Positions 16,524-27,000 of a stretch of DNA of 45,396 bases are shown piece after piece. A program made the position numbers and the translations under genes. The notes beneath the pieces were generated by a model that saw nothing but the letters and a program-made list of their open reading frames with translations, did not search any database and had not been told where the DNA came from. The stretch is from assembly GCA_028693815.1 (NCBI GenBank), contig JAQUUP010000014.1, positions 1-45,396 on the forward strand. Direction: 5' to 3'. Each line of letters starts with the position of its first letter. Position 1 is the first letter of the stretch. Source of the stretch: Candidatus Omnitrophota bacterium (GTDB lineage Bacteria > Omnitrophota > Gorgyraeia > Zapsychrales > Aceulaceae).

Positions 16524-16554
16524 AACCGTTCACACTCCCGGAGTGTGAACGGTT
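16524..16554. terminator. Perfect 31-bp palindrome, probable bidirectional terminator
   Basis: Fifteen-base arms AACCGTTCACACTCC and GGAGTGTGAACGGTT around one central C, placed between convergent units (comM operon from the left, U32-type fragment from the right). Only a short T run (GGTTTCG) follows on the plus strand, so termination may be weak. The exact symmetry also fits a recombination or replication-fork-related site. Confidence 0.5.
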
Positions 16555-16579
16555 TCGAATTCTAAAGATACGTGCCAAA

Positions 16580-16827
16580 TTAAGTAACTATTTTCTTTTT
16601 CCATAAAAACACTTTGTCTTTTGGGCGGACGACAAACGGCAGCTTAATGCCAGCCGCTTCTCCTTTTTTGGCCTCTTGGATGGATTTGTGATCGGTTTGC
16701 ATCTCAGAAACTTTGCAACGATAGGCAGGTGTTTTTTCTCCTAAAAAAAGAATTGTGTCGCCTTCTTTTATGCTTCCTGTACGCACCCGAATATCAACAA
16801 CGCTTAAATTCTTAGAAGATTTTTTGT
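16580..16827 (-). pseudogene. Detached C-terminal fragment of a peptidase U32-type gene
   Basis: The last ~80 residues of a longer frame here (KKSSKNLSVVDIRVRTGS to FLWKKKIVT) are almost the same as the C-terminus of the intact U32 protein at 30286-31527, with about five replacements over 70 residues. The catalytic and Cys-rich parts are absent. A frame runs on to an ATG at 16957, but that part overlaps the neighbouring secreted-protein gene and resembles nothing in the U32 protein, so I treat the piece as a gene relic. It marks the left edge of a repeat-bounded block. Confidence 0.75.
16595..16814 (-). repeat. 220-bp direct repeat, left copy (U32 3' end)
   Basis: Aligns without gaps to 30298-30517 with about 24 mismatches by eye (near 89% identity), in the same orientation. 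Most differences are silent in the reading frame, as expected if both copies diverged while part of working genes. The copies bracket 13,483 bases. Confidence 0.85.
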
Positions 16828-16844
16828 AACCATAAAACCTGGTG

Positions 16845-17414
16845 TTAAAATAGGTCGATGCTCGCAACAATTCTTGACAAAAACTTCTCACAATAAGGAT
16901 ATTCTTCAAACGGATTAACAGCAAATAAGAAACTATAAAGTTGATTATTGTTGACAAAATAATAATCGGCCAATTTCATCTCTGGAATGCTTTCAGAATA
17001 CCCCTCCACTTTAAGGGCTAATTTTCCTGCAACCATAGTCTCTTCAATCTTAAATCCATCTTTATACCCACCAATGACTTTGAGATTTTCTTTTGTTAGC
17101 TGATCAATAGAATTAACAGGATCTTCGGATTTAGCAATTGTTAGCGTTATCTCCGGATCCCTGCTAACAAAAAGCATAACAGCATTTTCGTCAGTCTGCA
17201 CTTCCCAATTGGAATTACACAAAAACTTCACGCCAAGTTTTTGATCTGAACAAATTTGAAGATCAGAATCTTTTTCAAAGCTAAGATCTTCTTTTTCAAC
17301 AGATTTAAACGTTATTTTCTCAATATTTTCTGCTAAGCCCTCCTGTAGAATCTCAGCAAAACAAGGAAGCGAAGTAGAAAAAATGATTATAAAGAAAATG
17401 ATTTTTTTAAACAT
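16845..17414 (-). CDS. Secreted Mog1/PsbP-fold-like protein (copy 2)
   Basis: 189 residues with a signal peptide (KKIIFFIIIFSTSLPCFAE). The mature part resembles the PsbP/DcrB-type alpha/beta sandwich: a strand 'GVKFLCNSNWEVQ', then LFVSRDPEITLTIAKSED, GYKDGFKIEETMVAGKLALKV, and a final helix ending IVASIDLF. It is a clear paralog of the protein at 23538-24083, with the same order of motifs (SDL-C, W, F-V-S-DP-TLT-SED, DGF-EE-MVA, YYF-N-LYS-LF-V-P). Such domains are typically small lipoprotein- or periplasm-associated binding modules. AAGGAG lies 11 bases before the ATG. It follows the sigma-like gene in the repeat-bounded block. Confidence 0.65.
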   Translation of the reverse strand: MFKKIIFFIIIFSTSLPCFAEILQEGLAENIEKITFKSVEKEDLSFEKDSDLQICSDQKLGVKFLCNSNWEVQTDENAVMLFVSRDPEITLTIAKSEDPVNSIDQLTKENLKVIGGYKDGFKIEETMVAGKLALKVEGYSESIPEMKLADYYFVNNNQLYSFLFAVNPFEEYPYCEKFLSRIVASIDLF

Positions 17415-17497
17415 AATTATTTAACTCCTTATTGTAACTACATAAACGCTAACATGTTCTAAAATAAAAATCAAACATTATCTAAAACTGCAAATAA

Positions 17498-17818
17498 TCA
17501 CGCTGCATTTAAATTCTTTTTCTTTGAAGCAACGAGTTCTGACAAACCATGCTTAATCCACCAAGCCGCATATGTAGAAAATCGATATCCATTTTGCGGA
17601 TTAAAACGATCCGCGCTTTCAGAAAGCCTATTAATCCCTTCCTCGATAAGTTCAGATGCCAGGATTTCATAATCAGAAAAACTTCTTGCGATATCAATAA
17701 CAAGATTTAAATTCGATCGAATCAGTTTATCTCGAAACAGATCATGTCCTGACGATCTGATGCTAAGAGCAGGTCGATCTTCTTGGGGAAAGTTTAACAT
17801 GCATTTCACTTTTTTCAT
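17498..17818 (-). CDS. Stand-alone sigma-70 region 2 protein
   Basis: Sigma-70 region 2 binds core RNA polymerase and melts the -10 promoter element. Residues 29-102 (DKLIRSNLNLVIDIARSFSD, then LIEEGINRLSESADRFNPQ, then GYRFSTYAAWWIKHGLSELV) follow regions 2.1 to 2.4 in order, including the FSTYAxWWI signature. The 106-residue frame ends with a stop right after 2.4, so regions 3 and 4 are missing; the 83 bases before the next gene encode no continuation. AAAGGA lies eight bases before the ATG. It could be a truncated sigma factor, a minimal sigma for promoters without a -35, or a competitor for core polymerase. It sits 14 bases after a small membrane gene. Confidence 0.8.
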   Translation of the reverse strand: MKKVKCMLNFPQEDRPALSIRSSGHDLFRDKLIRSNLNLVIDIARSFSDYEILASELIEEGINRLSESADRFNPQNGYRFSTYAAWWIKHGLSELVASKKKNLNAA

Positions 17819-17832
17819 ATAATATCCTTTCT

Positions 17833-18117
17833 TTAATTTGTTTCAATTTCTAAACCACCAAAAAAACTTACAGCCTTATTAAACGAAAAAGCCACCACAC
17901 ACCCAACAATAAACCCTGCAATAAAATATAAAATAGGAAGAAATACGATAAAACTTAATGACACAACCGCAGCCTCTAGAAAAGAGGCTCCTTCTGTAAA
18001 AAGTTGTTCACCTAAGAATATCACACTAAAGAAAAAAGACACAACAATGCCAATAATTCCATGAACAAAAGCTGATATCTTTGCTAGTGATAAGATAGAT
18101 ATTTTTGTAATTTTCAT
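17833..18117 (-). CDS. Small two-helix membrane protein
   Basis: 94 residues with two long hydrophobic segments, at about 10-37 (AKISAFVHGIIGIVVSFFFS) and 48-78 (AAVVSLSFIVFLPILYFIAG), and a short cytoplasmic start (MKITKISILS). The pattern, with Gly-rich helices, resembles small DUF3566-type membrane proteins, but I cannot assign it firmly. It lies between the end of a giant gene (27 bases) and the sigma region 2 gene (14 bases). A membrane-held anti-sigma or sensor role is therefore conceivable, though unsupported by any motif. Confidence 0.6.
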   Translation of the reverse strand: MKITKISILSLAKISAFVHGIIGIVVSFFFSVIFLGEQLFTEGASFLEAAVVSLSFIVFLPILYFIAGFIVGCVVAFSFNKAVSFFGGLEIETN

Positions 18118-18144
18118 TTCGTAAAAATCCTTAATAAAGAAATT

Positions 18145-21100
18145 TTAATTGGAGGTCTGATAGCTCAACTTTTCTGATGTGCAAAACATATTCTGCAAAT
18201 ACGCTGCGGGATTAACAATAGGCATAAACTGTAAAATTTTGAAATCAAAACCTTGAAAATTATTTAATGGAAAGTTGATCATCGGTACAGCTGGTCTCAA
18301 ATAGTCTGGGCCTTCAATAATCTCGACTTGAAAAGATGCCTTATTCAAATCAATCCCCCCTTTTTGGCTTAAAGGCTTGCTCTGAATATTTGATGAGGAT
18401 TTTGAAGGCTGTCCTTGTGGTTTTAAATCCACGACATTTTCTTTTTGTGAGAAATCAAACGTTGTTTTATCTAAAGCTTGTGATGCATCTAAGACGTTAC
18501 TATATCCATTGCCATTAAATCCATTCTTTGGACGCGTTAGCAAAGATTCTATCTGCAGATAAATAAATAGACCAAAAATAATGCGAGCATCATAAATAAG
18601 GCCTAAGAAATAGAACATATAAAAATAAACATTGTTCATTCTCCAAAAAATTGTCCGAATGTTGTGCCAAATATTAGCCGCAGAATGTTTTGCTTTTGTG
18701 CGCGCTTTAAGCGATGCTTCCTTAATAAAATTTAAATAATCCCGTCGAAGCTGATTATGAGCCTGAAGAGGCATAACCCAATAAACAATAGCAACCAAAA
18801 CAACGAAGATTCGATCAATTGGAATTGTCTGCGTAATAAATTCAAAATAGGGAACAAAAAAAGCAATCGTCATCAAAGCAATGTTTGCCATCATCTGCCA
18901 CATCCGCTCCATGCGACCGTAAAGCTCACCTGCGATAATACTATTTTCTTTAGGGAATTGATATGAAAAGAAAATACGTTGAACATTATTAAACATTCTT
19001 TTCTTTTTTGAAGCTTGTTTTAATTTCGGAAGATTTAAGATCTCCTCCTCAATTTGGCCAAGGTCTTTGGTGGCATTCTCATGCTTCTTGATTGATTTTA
19101 AAAGGTTGTATCTTGCCCACGTATAATAAAACCAAAAAGCAAAAACATTGCGCAATGCTGTTGCAGGAGAAAATCGATAACGATGCCCATAGGCATGGCT
19201 ATCTTCATAAAAAAATCCTTTATAGGTATCTGCCGTTGAAAACTCACCCATGCTATTTCTTACGTCATTTTCGTAAAATTTTAGAAGCCAAAAATATTCT
19301 ACATATTTGGAAGGCATGCCTTCAATATCTTTAATCTTTTCCCAGGTTTCAAGTGCAAGGCGGCTAATTTTTCTTGAAAGTTTTGCATTTTCACGAAATT
19401 TCTCAAACTCAAACTCACCATCGCGCCTAAAAGCCCGAGAAAAAGATATAATAGAATTTAGTACTTCAAAATTCTTAAAATCTTCTGAATCTAAATACTT
19501 TTGCCAAATATTAATAAAGTTGCGGGCAATATCTTTTTCAATATCAATAACAGCAGGCTTTTCTTCACCCGAGAAATAAATCTCAAGTTTTTCCGTTTGA
19601 GATCCATTAAAAGGTCTTTTGATTTTAACAAAAAACCTTGATGATATGACAGAAACGTTGATGTTCTCAGGAAGAATCATTGACCCATCGCTAAAACTAA
19701 AACGTATCGCTCCTTGTTTAATAGATTTTTCAAGAGCCTGTCGTGCTTCTTTGGAAACTTTACTTTTTCGATTTAAATGTGTTTCGAGCTTTAAGCTTAA
19801 TTCGACTTCTTTGGGTCGGGCAACGGCCGTGACATCAAAAAACTTTTTAGCGCGCAAAATAAAACGAGAAGGTTTGATGTTATTTAAAATATGACTGCCT
19901 AAAAAATCTAAAAATTTTTGTTTTTGAGATTTTTGTTTTTCATCCGTTTCAAGAAAAGAAATGTATTGAGAACTATTAAGAAAATCATCCCTTTGAAAAT
20001 CTTCATCAATCTGGTTAATTTGATTTTCATAAAAATTAAATTCTTTCTTAACTTTCTTTTCAATATGCCAAGGAAGCCAGGCATAAAAAACAACAAAACG
20101 TAAAAAAGCCCAAAATGCCAGCCCCCATTTGATTGTACCTAAACCTGTCAAGAGTGAGAAACCAGCCACTAAAACTAATAGAAACTCAACAATTTTTTGA
20201 TGTCGTCTAACAAGATCTCGTCCAACAATACTATGGTTTTTTGGATTCTCTCTAGAAAAGATATGAGACAGCCAGTTTCGCGTATTTTCAGCGACCAAAG
20301 ACTCTTGTTGCTCGATTTTTTTCTCTACAATATTTTGATCAACAAAATCTTGTGTTTGCTTCTTAAAAAAACTAAATTCTGAAATCATTGGCATAGCCAA
20401 ATTGCGCATACGATTCAAGCAGTACTCTGTTCCCGAACCAATGCGAGCAAGCTTATCAATCCTAAAGTGTCCTAAACGTCGATTTAAGCTGTCTTCCCTT
20501 GGCAAAAACCAGATACGTAAACGATACATAATAGAACTTAGACCCATTAAAAATCTGAATCGATTGCTGCGTCTTGCGAGACTAATAAAATACTCAAGCT
20601 CATTTTGAGCGTTATCCTGTTGTTTTAAAACTTGTGCTGTGCGAATAGATAAATCTCGGATATCATTATAAGCTGCGATCATATCTCGATTAAAATGGCT
20701 TAAATCTGCCTCCGATGTTTTCTCAAAACGATGAACTTTCTTTATCAAGGTCTCAATCTGACTTTTTGATAGTTCTGTTTTTTTATCAAGAAGATTGCCC
20801 CAATAAATCGAAAGCTCATCGGTGGCGCTGTGAACAAGGGGGATAGAAACTGTTGAAATCTTGCCAGATCGATTACGATATTTCAAATTAACAATATCAC
20901 CTTTACGCACACAATTTGGAGCTTCTTTAGGAATTTGAAAATGAAGATGAATATTGCGTCCTTCGATCTCTGAGGACTTATACTCAAGCTGAATCGGTCT
21001 TTCTGAATTTGAAAAAACAACTAAATCATTATTTTTAATCAAATCTAGAATGGCCTTGGCCAAAAGATCATTTTTATTATACTTTTTACTAACACGATCA

Positions 21101-23424
21101 CTCATTTTAATCGTGACATCAATTTCATCATAGACTTGGCGAGCAAGGATGTCTAAGCATCGACTCAAAAAAGGAATAACAGATGTTCGGTTTACTGATT
21201 TAAATGGATGTCTGTCTCCACCTTTAAGGTATTGATTGAAAAACTTTAAGAAACTATGCTTAACTTTTAGCTCTTTACGCCCAAAAACAACAGTGCTGTG
21301 AAGACCGGCTGAAAAAATAATGATAAACCAGTTAATAAAATTGCTTAGTTGATCTCGCCAACTAGATTTTTCTTTCGCTTGTTGTGATGAGCCAGAAGAA
21401 GGTTCTTCTGTTCGAGCTGTATCTTGCACGCTTACAGCTATATCTTGTTTTAAATCAATGCTCTCTATTGTATTCTGGCTAACAGGCTCTGAGGCAAGGT
21501 GATGACCAGAGCTTGCACCGTTAGAAACAGAACTCCCTTGAATTTCATCTTCTGGGTCTGGGCCATCAGAGCTAATAATGTTTTTAGAAAAAATAGATTT
21601 CTTTACTTCTGGCCCAATTACGCCATCCTGAAAAAGGCCATGTTTTAACTGATAAGCAATAACCATCGTTTGTGAATCCCAAGCATATGTGTTTACTTTA
21701 AGATTTTTATTAAAATTACGACGAAAATATTCTTTATCGATTTTATATTTCTGGCCTGTTTGAGGGTTGGTCTTTCCATCTAAAGACTCAATATCCTCAA
21801 GTGTAATAGTTTCCTTGATGGCCTTGATTATCTGCTGATCTTCAACAGAAAGCTTATCCCCAAGCTTTAATGTTTTTGTCTCATCAACAACTTCGATCTT
21901 GGCTTTTTCATTTTGATCTGTCACTAAACCCAGTGGAGCGCTAAAGAACGGCAAGAACATTATCATTAAAAAGAAAGTGCCTCTTTTCCAAACCTGACTA
22001 AAAGAACTAGGAAATATTTTTTGTGTGACAGCAACAGGTGAAGCTGCCTTGACTGAAACAGGTACAGAGTTTTCAATCTCAATAATAGGTTTTGCGTCTA
22101 AAGAATGATGTTCTGCTGCATTCTTAAAAGATGGCATCAAAGGGTTAAGTTTAACTTTAAGATAAGTTAAAACACCGTTAAGCTTTTCAATAAGAGAAAC
22201 AATGCTTGGTGCTGTAATTGAAATTGTTTTAAGCCATCTTCGTGTTTGCCCGATATCAAAACCGCCTGAAAAATACTGTCGCGGAATATATCGTCCAAGA
22301 TTCTTATCTTTTTCAATTCGAATATAATTATAAGCACCTTGTTTAAAGAATTCTAAATACTGATTATAAATTTCCTTATGGGCCTCTTTTCCAATAGAGT
22401 CAATTCCCTTAATTTTGCTTTGATCAGCATAGATTTGATTAAGGAGACTCTTTCGAAGTTTTTGCTTAAACCAAATGGCCAAAATAAGAGAATGATAAAT
22501 CTGTCGTAAAGGCGCAAAATGCCTCCCCTCGTTGATTTCCTTTTCAATTTCCGGAAGAATCACTTCTTTGGCAATCTGCGAAGAAATAGAGCTAATCTCT
22601 TCATACTTTTCATTACCAATATTATGAACCTCAATTTCTCTATTTTTATTTAAGGACAAATAATCTTGCTCAAGCATCACCTTTAGATGACTATCAGCAA
22701 TAAATGCTGTATTGTTAAACTCATAAACAACAGCACGATCGGGAACAATCCATACTTTGTTAAATGTATTTACCGGGATGTCGGTTGTTTGGTATTTTTC
22801 GTACACTTTTGAATATAAACGCTCCCAAAAAACCTTTCCTAAATCTTTTTCAGGATATGTCAAAGAAGCTGTTAGCTGCTTTAAAAGCTGATCTTGCGCT
22901 AAAAGATCATTTCCAACCCTTGTTTGACTTAAAGGTTCCGGAATGATGCGATCTTCTTCATAAGGTGAAAGGTTTACCCAGAGATCTTTCTCGGGAATCG
23001 TTAAAACAGCGAGAAAATACTCAACAAGACTCTTAGCTTCCCTTTCACGCACAGCTCTTTTGTCTTCTGTGTCAATAAGAAAATCAATTTCAAAAGGATT
23101 TTCTGGATTAATTTGGATTGCCCGGAGAGAAGGACGAGAAAACGGAAATGACGGCATAAGTAGATTCGATGCAGGCACCGATACCTGCGGATTGGCGTAA
23201 GCCTTAGAAACACGCACAATGTCTGGTAAAAGACAACTATCAAAAAAGAAAAATAGAACTAAAACACATACAATTTTAAACCATGGTCTAGCTGACTGGC
23301 GAGAAAAAAAACTTTTTGTTCGGCGAGATGAATCATTAAAAAGATGATTCAAAATTCCTTGATCAAAACATAATCCTCTTGGCGCTCCGAAGATCTTTTT
23401 TTGTCCTTCGGCATTAAAATTCAT
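18145..23424 (-). CDS. Giant membrane/secreted protein: shared N-domain, PG-binding-like region, GGID tail
   Basis: 1759 residues. The hydrophobic signal (about 49-76, ending KAYA) is preceded by ~45 residues, so the ATG at 23424, which has no clear ribosome binding site, may be too far upstream. Residues ~86-390 are the shared giant N-domain (WVNLSPYEEDRI, IPVNTFNKVWIVP, HLKVMLEQDYLSL, YFSGG). A second hydrophobic segment lies at 482-500. Residues ~585-612 (MVIAYQLKHGLFQDGVIGPEVKKSI) look like a peptidoglycan_binding_1 repeat. The rest alternates charged helical regions with several membrane helices (near 700-720 and others toward the C-terminus). The C-terminal ~72 residues begin GGIDL and end with MPIVNP. 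No enzyme motif was found. The following membrane gene starts 27 bases after its stop. Confidence 0.8.
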   Translation of the reverse strand: MNFNAEGQKKIFGAPRGLCFDQGILNHLFNDSSRRTKSFFSRQSARPWFKIVCVLVLFFFFDSCLLPDIVRVSKAYANPQVSVPASNLLMPSFPFSRPSLRAIQINPENPFEIDFLIDTEDKRAVREREAKSLVEYFLAVLTIPEKDLWVNLSPYEEDRIIPEPLSQTRVGNDLLAQDQLLKQLTASLTYPEKDLGKVFWERLYSKVYEKYQTTDIPVNTFNKVWIVPDRAVVYEFNNTAFIADSHLKVMLEQDYLSLNKNREIEVHNIGNEKYEEISSISSQIAKEVILPEIEKEINEGRHFAPLRQIYHSLILAIWFKQKLRKSLLNQIYADQSKIKGIDSIGKEAHKEIYNQYLEFFKQGAYNYIRIEKDKNLGRYIPRQYFSGGFDIGQTRRWLKTISITAPSIVSLIEKLNGVLTYLKVKLNPLMPSFKNAAEHHSLDAKPIIEIENSVPVSVKAASPVAVTQKIFPSSFSQVWKRGTFFLMIMFLPFFSAPLGLVTDQNEKAKIEVVDETKTLKLGDKLSVEDQQIIKAIKETITLEDIESLDGKTNPQTGQKYKIDKEYFRRNFNKNLKVNTYAWDSQTMVIAYQLKHGLFQDGVIGPEVKKSIFSKNIISSDGPDPEDEIQGSSVSNGASSGHHLASEPVSQNTIESIDLKQDIAVSVQDTARTEEPSSGSSQQAKEKSSWRDQLSNFINWFIIIFSAGLHSTVVFGRKELKVKHSFLKFFNQYLKGGDRHPFKSVNRTSVIPFLSRCLDILARQVYDEIDVTIKMSDRVSKKYNKNDLLAKAILDLIKNNDLVVFSNSERPIQLEYKSSEIEGRNIHLHFQIPKEAPNCVRKGDIVNLKYRNRSGKISTVSIPLVHSATDELSIYWGNLLDKKTELSKSQIETLIKKVHRFEKTSEADLSHFNRDMIAAYNDIRDLSIRTAQVLKQQDNAQNELEYFISLARRSNRFRFLMGLSSIMYRLRIWFLPREDSLNRRLGHFRIDKLARIGSGTEYCLNRMRNLAMPMISEFSFFKKQTQDFVDQNIVEKKIEQQESLVAENTRNWLSHIFSRENPKNHSIVGRDLVRRHQKIVEFLLVLVAGFSLLTGLGTIKWGLAFWAFLRFVVFYAWLPWHIEKKVKKEFNFYENQINQIDEDFQRDDFLNSSQYISFLETDEKQKSQKQKFLDFLGSHILNNIKPSRFILRAKKFFDVTAVARPKEVELSLKLETHLNRKSKVSKEARQALEKSIKQGAIRFSFSDGSMILPENINVSVISSRFFVKIKRPFNGSQTEKLEIYFSGEEKPAVIDIEKDIARNFINIWQKYLDSEDFKNFEVLNSIISFSRAFRRDGEFEFEKFRENAKLSRKISRLALETWEKIKDIEGMPSKYVEYFWLLKFYENDVRNSMGEFSTADTYKGFFYEDSHAYGHRYRFSPATALRNVFAFWFYYTWARYNLLKSIKKHENATKDLGQIEEEILNLPKLKQASKKKRMFNNVQRIFFSYQFPKENSIIAGELYGRMERMWQMMANIALMTIAFFVPYFEFITQTIPIDRIFVVLVAIVYWVMPLQAHNQLRRDYLNFIKEASLKARTKAKHSAANIWHNIRTIFWRMNNVYFYMFYFLGLIYDARIIFGLFIYLQIESLLTRPKNGFNGNGYSNVLDASQALDKTTFDFSQKENVVDLKPQGQPSKSSSNIQSKPLSQKGGIDLNKASFQVEIIEGPDYLRPAVPMINFPLNNFQGFDFKILQFMPIVNPAAYLQNMFCTSEKLSYQTSN

Positions 23425-23537
23425 TTATAATATCTCATTCATAACAGGGATTAATATATTCTAAAGCTTTGCTTTTAAATAAATTATACAAAATTGATGT
23501 GCAGGAAACATGGAAGAAATGAAAACTTTTTGTGAAT

Positions 23538-24083
23538 TCAGATAGAAAATTTATCTCTACTAGAGGAAAATGGCTCAAAACTATTAACAACGTCTTGAAT
23601 GAGAAATTTATAATCATCCCAGCGCTCTTTGGGATCAACAGAAAACAAAACACTATAAAGATATCCATCATTCATAAAATAGTAATCTAAAAGACGAATA
23701 TCTTCATACTCTTGTGAAAAGGCTTTAACTTTAACTGCTTTTTGGGAAGCAACCATGCACTCTTCTGTTGCAAAACCATCAGAATAATGGCCAATTTCTT
23801 GTAAAACCTTTCGATCTAACTGATTTAAAAATTTAATCCAAGACTCACTACGTGTCAGCGTTAAAGTAACAGCGGGGTCTTCAGAGATAACAAGAAAAAT
23901 AGTTTCTCCTTGTGCCTGATATATCCAATCCGATTCGCAAGAAAAACGCAAATCTAAAACTTCGTCATAACACATTTCCAGATCGGAATCGTGACTAGGC
24001 GAAACATCCTCAGCTGCAAAACTTATCAAAGTAAAACAAAAGAGGAAAATAAGTAAAAAAAATATTTTTTGTGCAAATTTCAT
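23538..24083 (-). CDS. Secreted Mog1/PsbP-fold-like protein (copy 1)
   Basis: 181 residues with a signal peptide (KIFFLLIFLFCFTLISFAA). It is a paralog of 16845-17414: both have SDL-[x]-C near the mature N-terminus, a W-containing strand, VSxDPxxTLTxxxSE, DGFxxEExMVA and a YYF-N-LYSxLFxVxP block. Its ATG overlaps the stop of the 1956-residue giant gene by four bases (ATGA), so it is translated with the giant and is probably its partner, for example a periplasmic cofactor for export or anchoring. Small ligand-binding or complex-assembly roles are typical of the PsbP fold. No catalytic motif is apparent. Confidence 0.65.
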   Translation of the reverse strand: MKFAQKIFFLLIFLFCFTLISFAAEDVSPSHDSDLEMCYDEVLDLRFSCESDWIYQAQGETIFLVISEDPAVTLTLTRSESWIKFLNQLDRKVLQEIGHYSDGFATEECMVASQKAVKVKAFSQEYEDIRLLDYYFMNDGYLYSVLFSVDPKERWDDYKFLIQDVVNSFEPFSSSRDKFSI

Positions 24084-27000
24084 CGAGTCGCTAATTGAAT
24101 TATGCTGCTAAAATTCAAGAAAGAATATAAATTAAAATTTATCAAAGGAGCAATATTGATAATAATTGGGACAAAGCCTTGGGCATTGTATAAATTAATA
24201 AACTGTTCATTTTGAGGGACACGTAAAATAGGAGTTGATGTACTTTGAGTGCTCAAATAATTTGCGTTTCTTAGATCAATTCCACCTTTGATCGCGCTCG
24301 AGCTAACTCTTGGTTTGTGTCCTCGATAAAATCTCTCAGCCGCATCCTTAGACAATTGAAAAGGACTTCTAGGTCTTACCCGAGAAGCAAAATCAGAAGG
24401 TAATCCTGTTAAATCTAAATCAATAAAACCTTGAGATTTTAAAAACGTTTGCAACATGTCTATTTTTGTAGATTTATCAGAAAGACTGCCCGTATAGATA
24501 AAAATAATACCTTTGGCGTCCTTTTGTATATCTTTGTCTTCAGAGTTTATTCTTATAAGTTCAGCTAAAACAGTTTCACTCCAGGTCTCAGATTGATCTA
24601 AAAGTTCTCTGTCGCCTAATAATTCTAAGATATAAACCTTTTTTTTGCTAGAAGAGGAAAAATTAACCTTACCGTCTTTAACGCCAAGAGCAATTCTCTT
24701 AACATAGGCAAAACCTTGAAGCTTTTTGTCTCCTTCTTCACGCTGAGTTTCAATCCCAATTAAAAATCCAGACGCTGTTTTCATCGTTGAAGAATTTAAG
24801 ATTTTAAACCATGGACCAGGCGTTAAATATTGCATGCCGCCTTGAGTTCCTTTTTCTAGATATTTCTCAATATCAGCAAGCCTAATTAAAGTTTGAACAA
24901 AATACTCTCTACCTTTATGATCAATACGCTTTTCCGTTTTATTTTTGCCTGACTGATTTTCTGAAACAAATGAAAGACCATATGTTTGCAAATTATCATC
25001 TGATACAATTTCATTAACTCTAGACTTAGAAATTTCACCTAAATCTTTCTTCGGCATGTTTCCTTGTATTTTACTTTCTGGTGCACCGGCAACCTCAACT
25101 TCAACCTCAATATTATGAGCAAGAGCTACTTGATCTGCATTCTTTTTTCGAAGCTCTTGGCGTTTTACACGGTTTCCATTCTTTCCATCATAGATTACGC
25201 TCAACTCATCTTGCTCGCGATTAAAAGCTTCAAGAAATCTTTGATAAATAACATCTGCGATTTGCTCGCTCCATTTCGTAATTCCTAAGCGATTTCGCCA
25301 AGGAACAAAATTATATAAAAAAGAATGTTTTTTAAGAAAATCTTCTTCAGGAAGCCAATCTTCAAAAAGAAAAGCTAAATCCTTGAAATTCTCTGGTTTT
25401 CGAATTTCAATCATATATTGCTTAATAATATCGTCTACATCAGACTTATTCATTACGTCCGGTTCCTCGTTAAATTTTTGCTTTTTAAGCGTATGCATCG
25501 GAAATTCTTTGTACTTTTCGTCAAGAACAGAACTTACACGAGATTTTTTAAATGATTCAATCGCTAAATTTTCTATTGATTCTATCTTAATATCCCGAGC
25601 ATTGATTTGAGGATTTCGTGTAATACCTGCCAAGAGATAACTATCGCTAAGAAATACACGATCAAAATTTTCTTCAAATCGCCGTGTTGTCCATAAATTC
25701 TCGCTTGTATCAAATGTTTGGATTACACAATTGGGGATTTCTTTCTTGATGATGCCAGCAAAATTATTAAAAACTTGCGTGCCAAAACCGTTTTTTTGTA
25801 ATTTATTCTCCTCTTGAGAACTTAAATAAAAATTACCAAGAATAATGGAACTATTGTTTATCGTATTTGCATGAGTTAGTTCAACAAAAAACATGTGCTT
25901 ATTCTGCATCGTTTCCGCACCGCTTAAAAGATCTTTCAAATTCTCATAATTATTTTTTTCGAAAACAGAAAGATAATCAACAGTCGCAACATGGCGAACC
26001 CCTCCTGACACTTCGACCTTTAAACAAATATACACTGCTTGATTCTTATGATCTTTTACTAAATCGCTAATCCGATCTTTAACTTCTTGAAAAACAGCAT
26101 TCTTGGATCCTGCAGCACTAATATAAAAAAGATACGGCTCATTAATTTTAGATTTAAATTCTTTCCACAACGACAATTGACTTTCTCCAAATAAATTTTC
26201 TCGGCTTAAAAGAGATGATGACGCAGATTCAATCTTGTCTCTTCTGTTATCTTTTTTTTGTTTTTTAAACGCATCGATTGGCTCTCCATTACCTGGCTTG
26301 TATCTTTTTTCCCCTTTTTTTGACCTACCATCACGTGTATTAATATTAACCTTGACACGGGCACCAAAGAAATCCTGACCAGAATGATCTTTACTGTAGT
26401 AAGCCCCAAATGAAGTATTATGAAAATTAATAACTGGACCGATGCGAAAATCATACGGATAAGGTAAGTATCCCATAGAATACGCAGAATAATTATCTGG
26501 GCCAAAAGTTTTAGCGCCTTCGATACCATAATTTTTATACATCAAACTCAAGGCACCAGCTAAATGAAGTTTATCTTGGCTATAGATAGCCGTTGGTTCA
26601 GCCTGTAAAAAAACCTTGTCCGATAAAGCATATGTTGCAACGGCATTAAATTCTGGGATAAGTCTCTTAGTGGATGAGCTGTCACTATCAGACAAGCTCC
26701 AGGCATTAACGTTAAGTTGTTCAATATTAAAACGTCCGTCGCTTGAAATATCAAGATCTAAAAATGTTACTCCGGCTCTTAGCTGACCATTTCGAACGCC
26801 TGCATGAATATTGTCAACTGCACCATCTAAAGGAAGCGTATATTCTAGCTCTAAAGCAGGATTTGTAAAATATCCTTTCATTGACCCTAAATCACCACCA
26901 GAGGCTGCATAATCACCAGTAAATCCAACATAAAGATTGCCTATGTTCCCACCTACCGCCACATCGCCAACAGCACCTGTTGGAGATCCTGTTTCAAAAA

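Noticed and set aside
16580-16957. 125-residue frame as an intact gene
   Set aside because: Only its last ~80 residues match the U32-type protein; the front part overlaps another gene and has no relation to it, so it is a relic.
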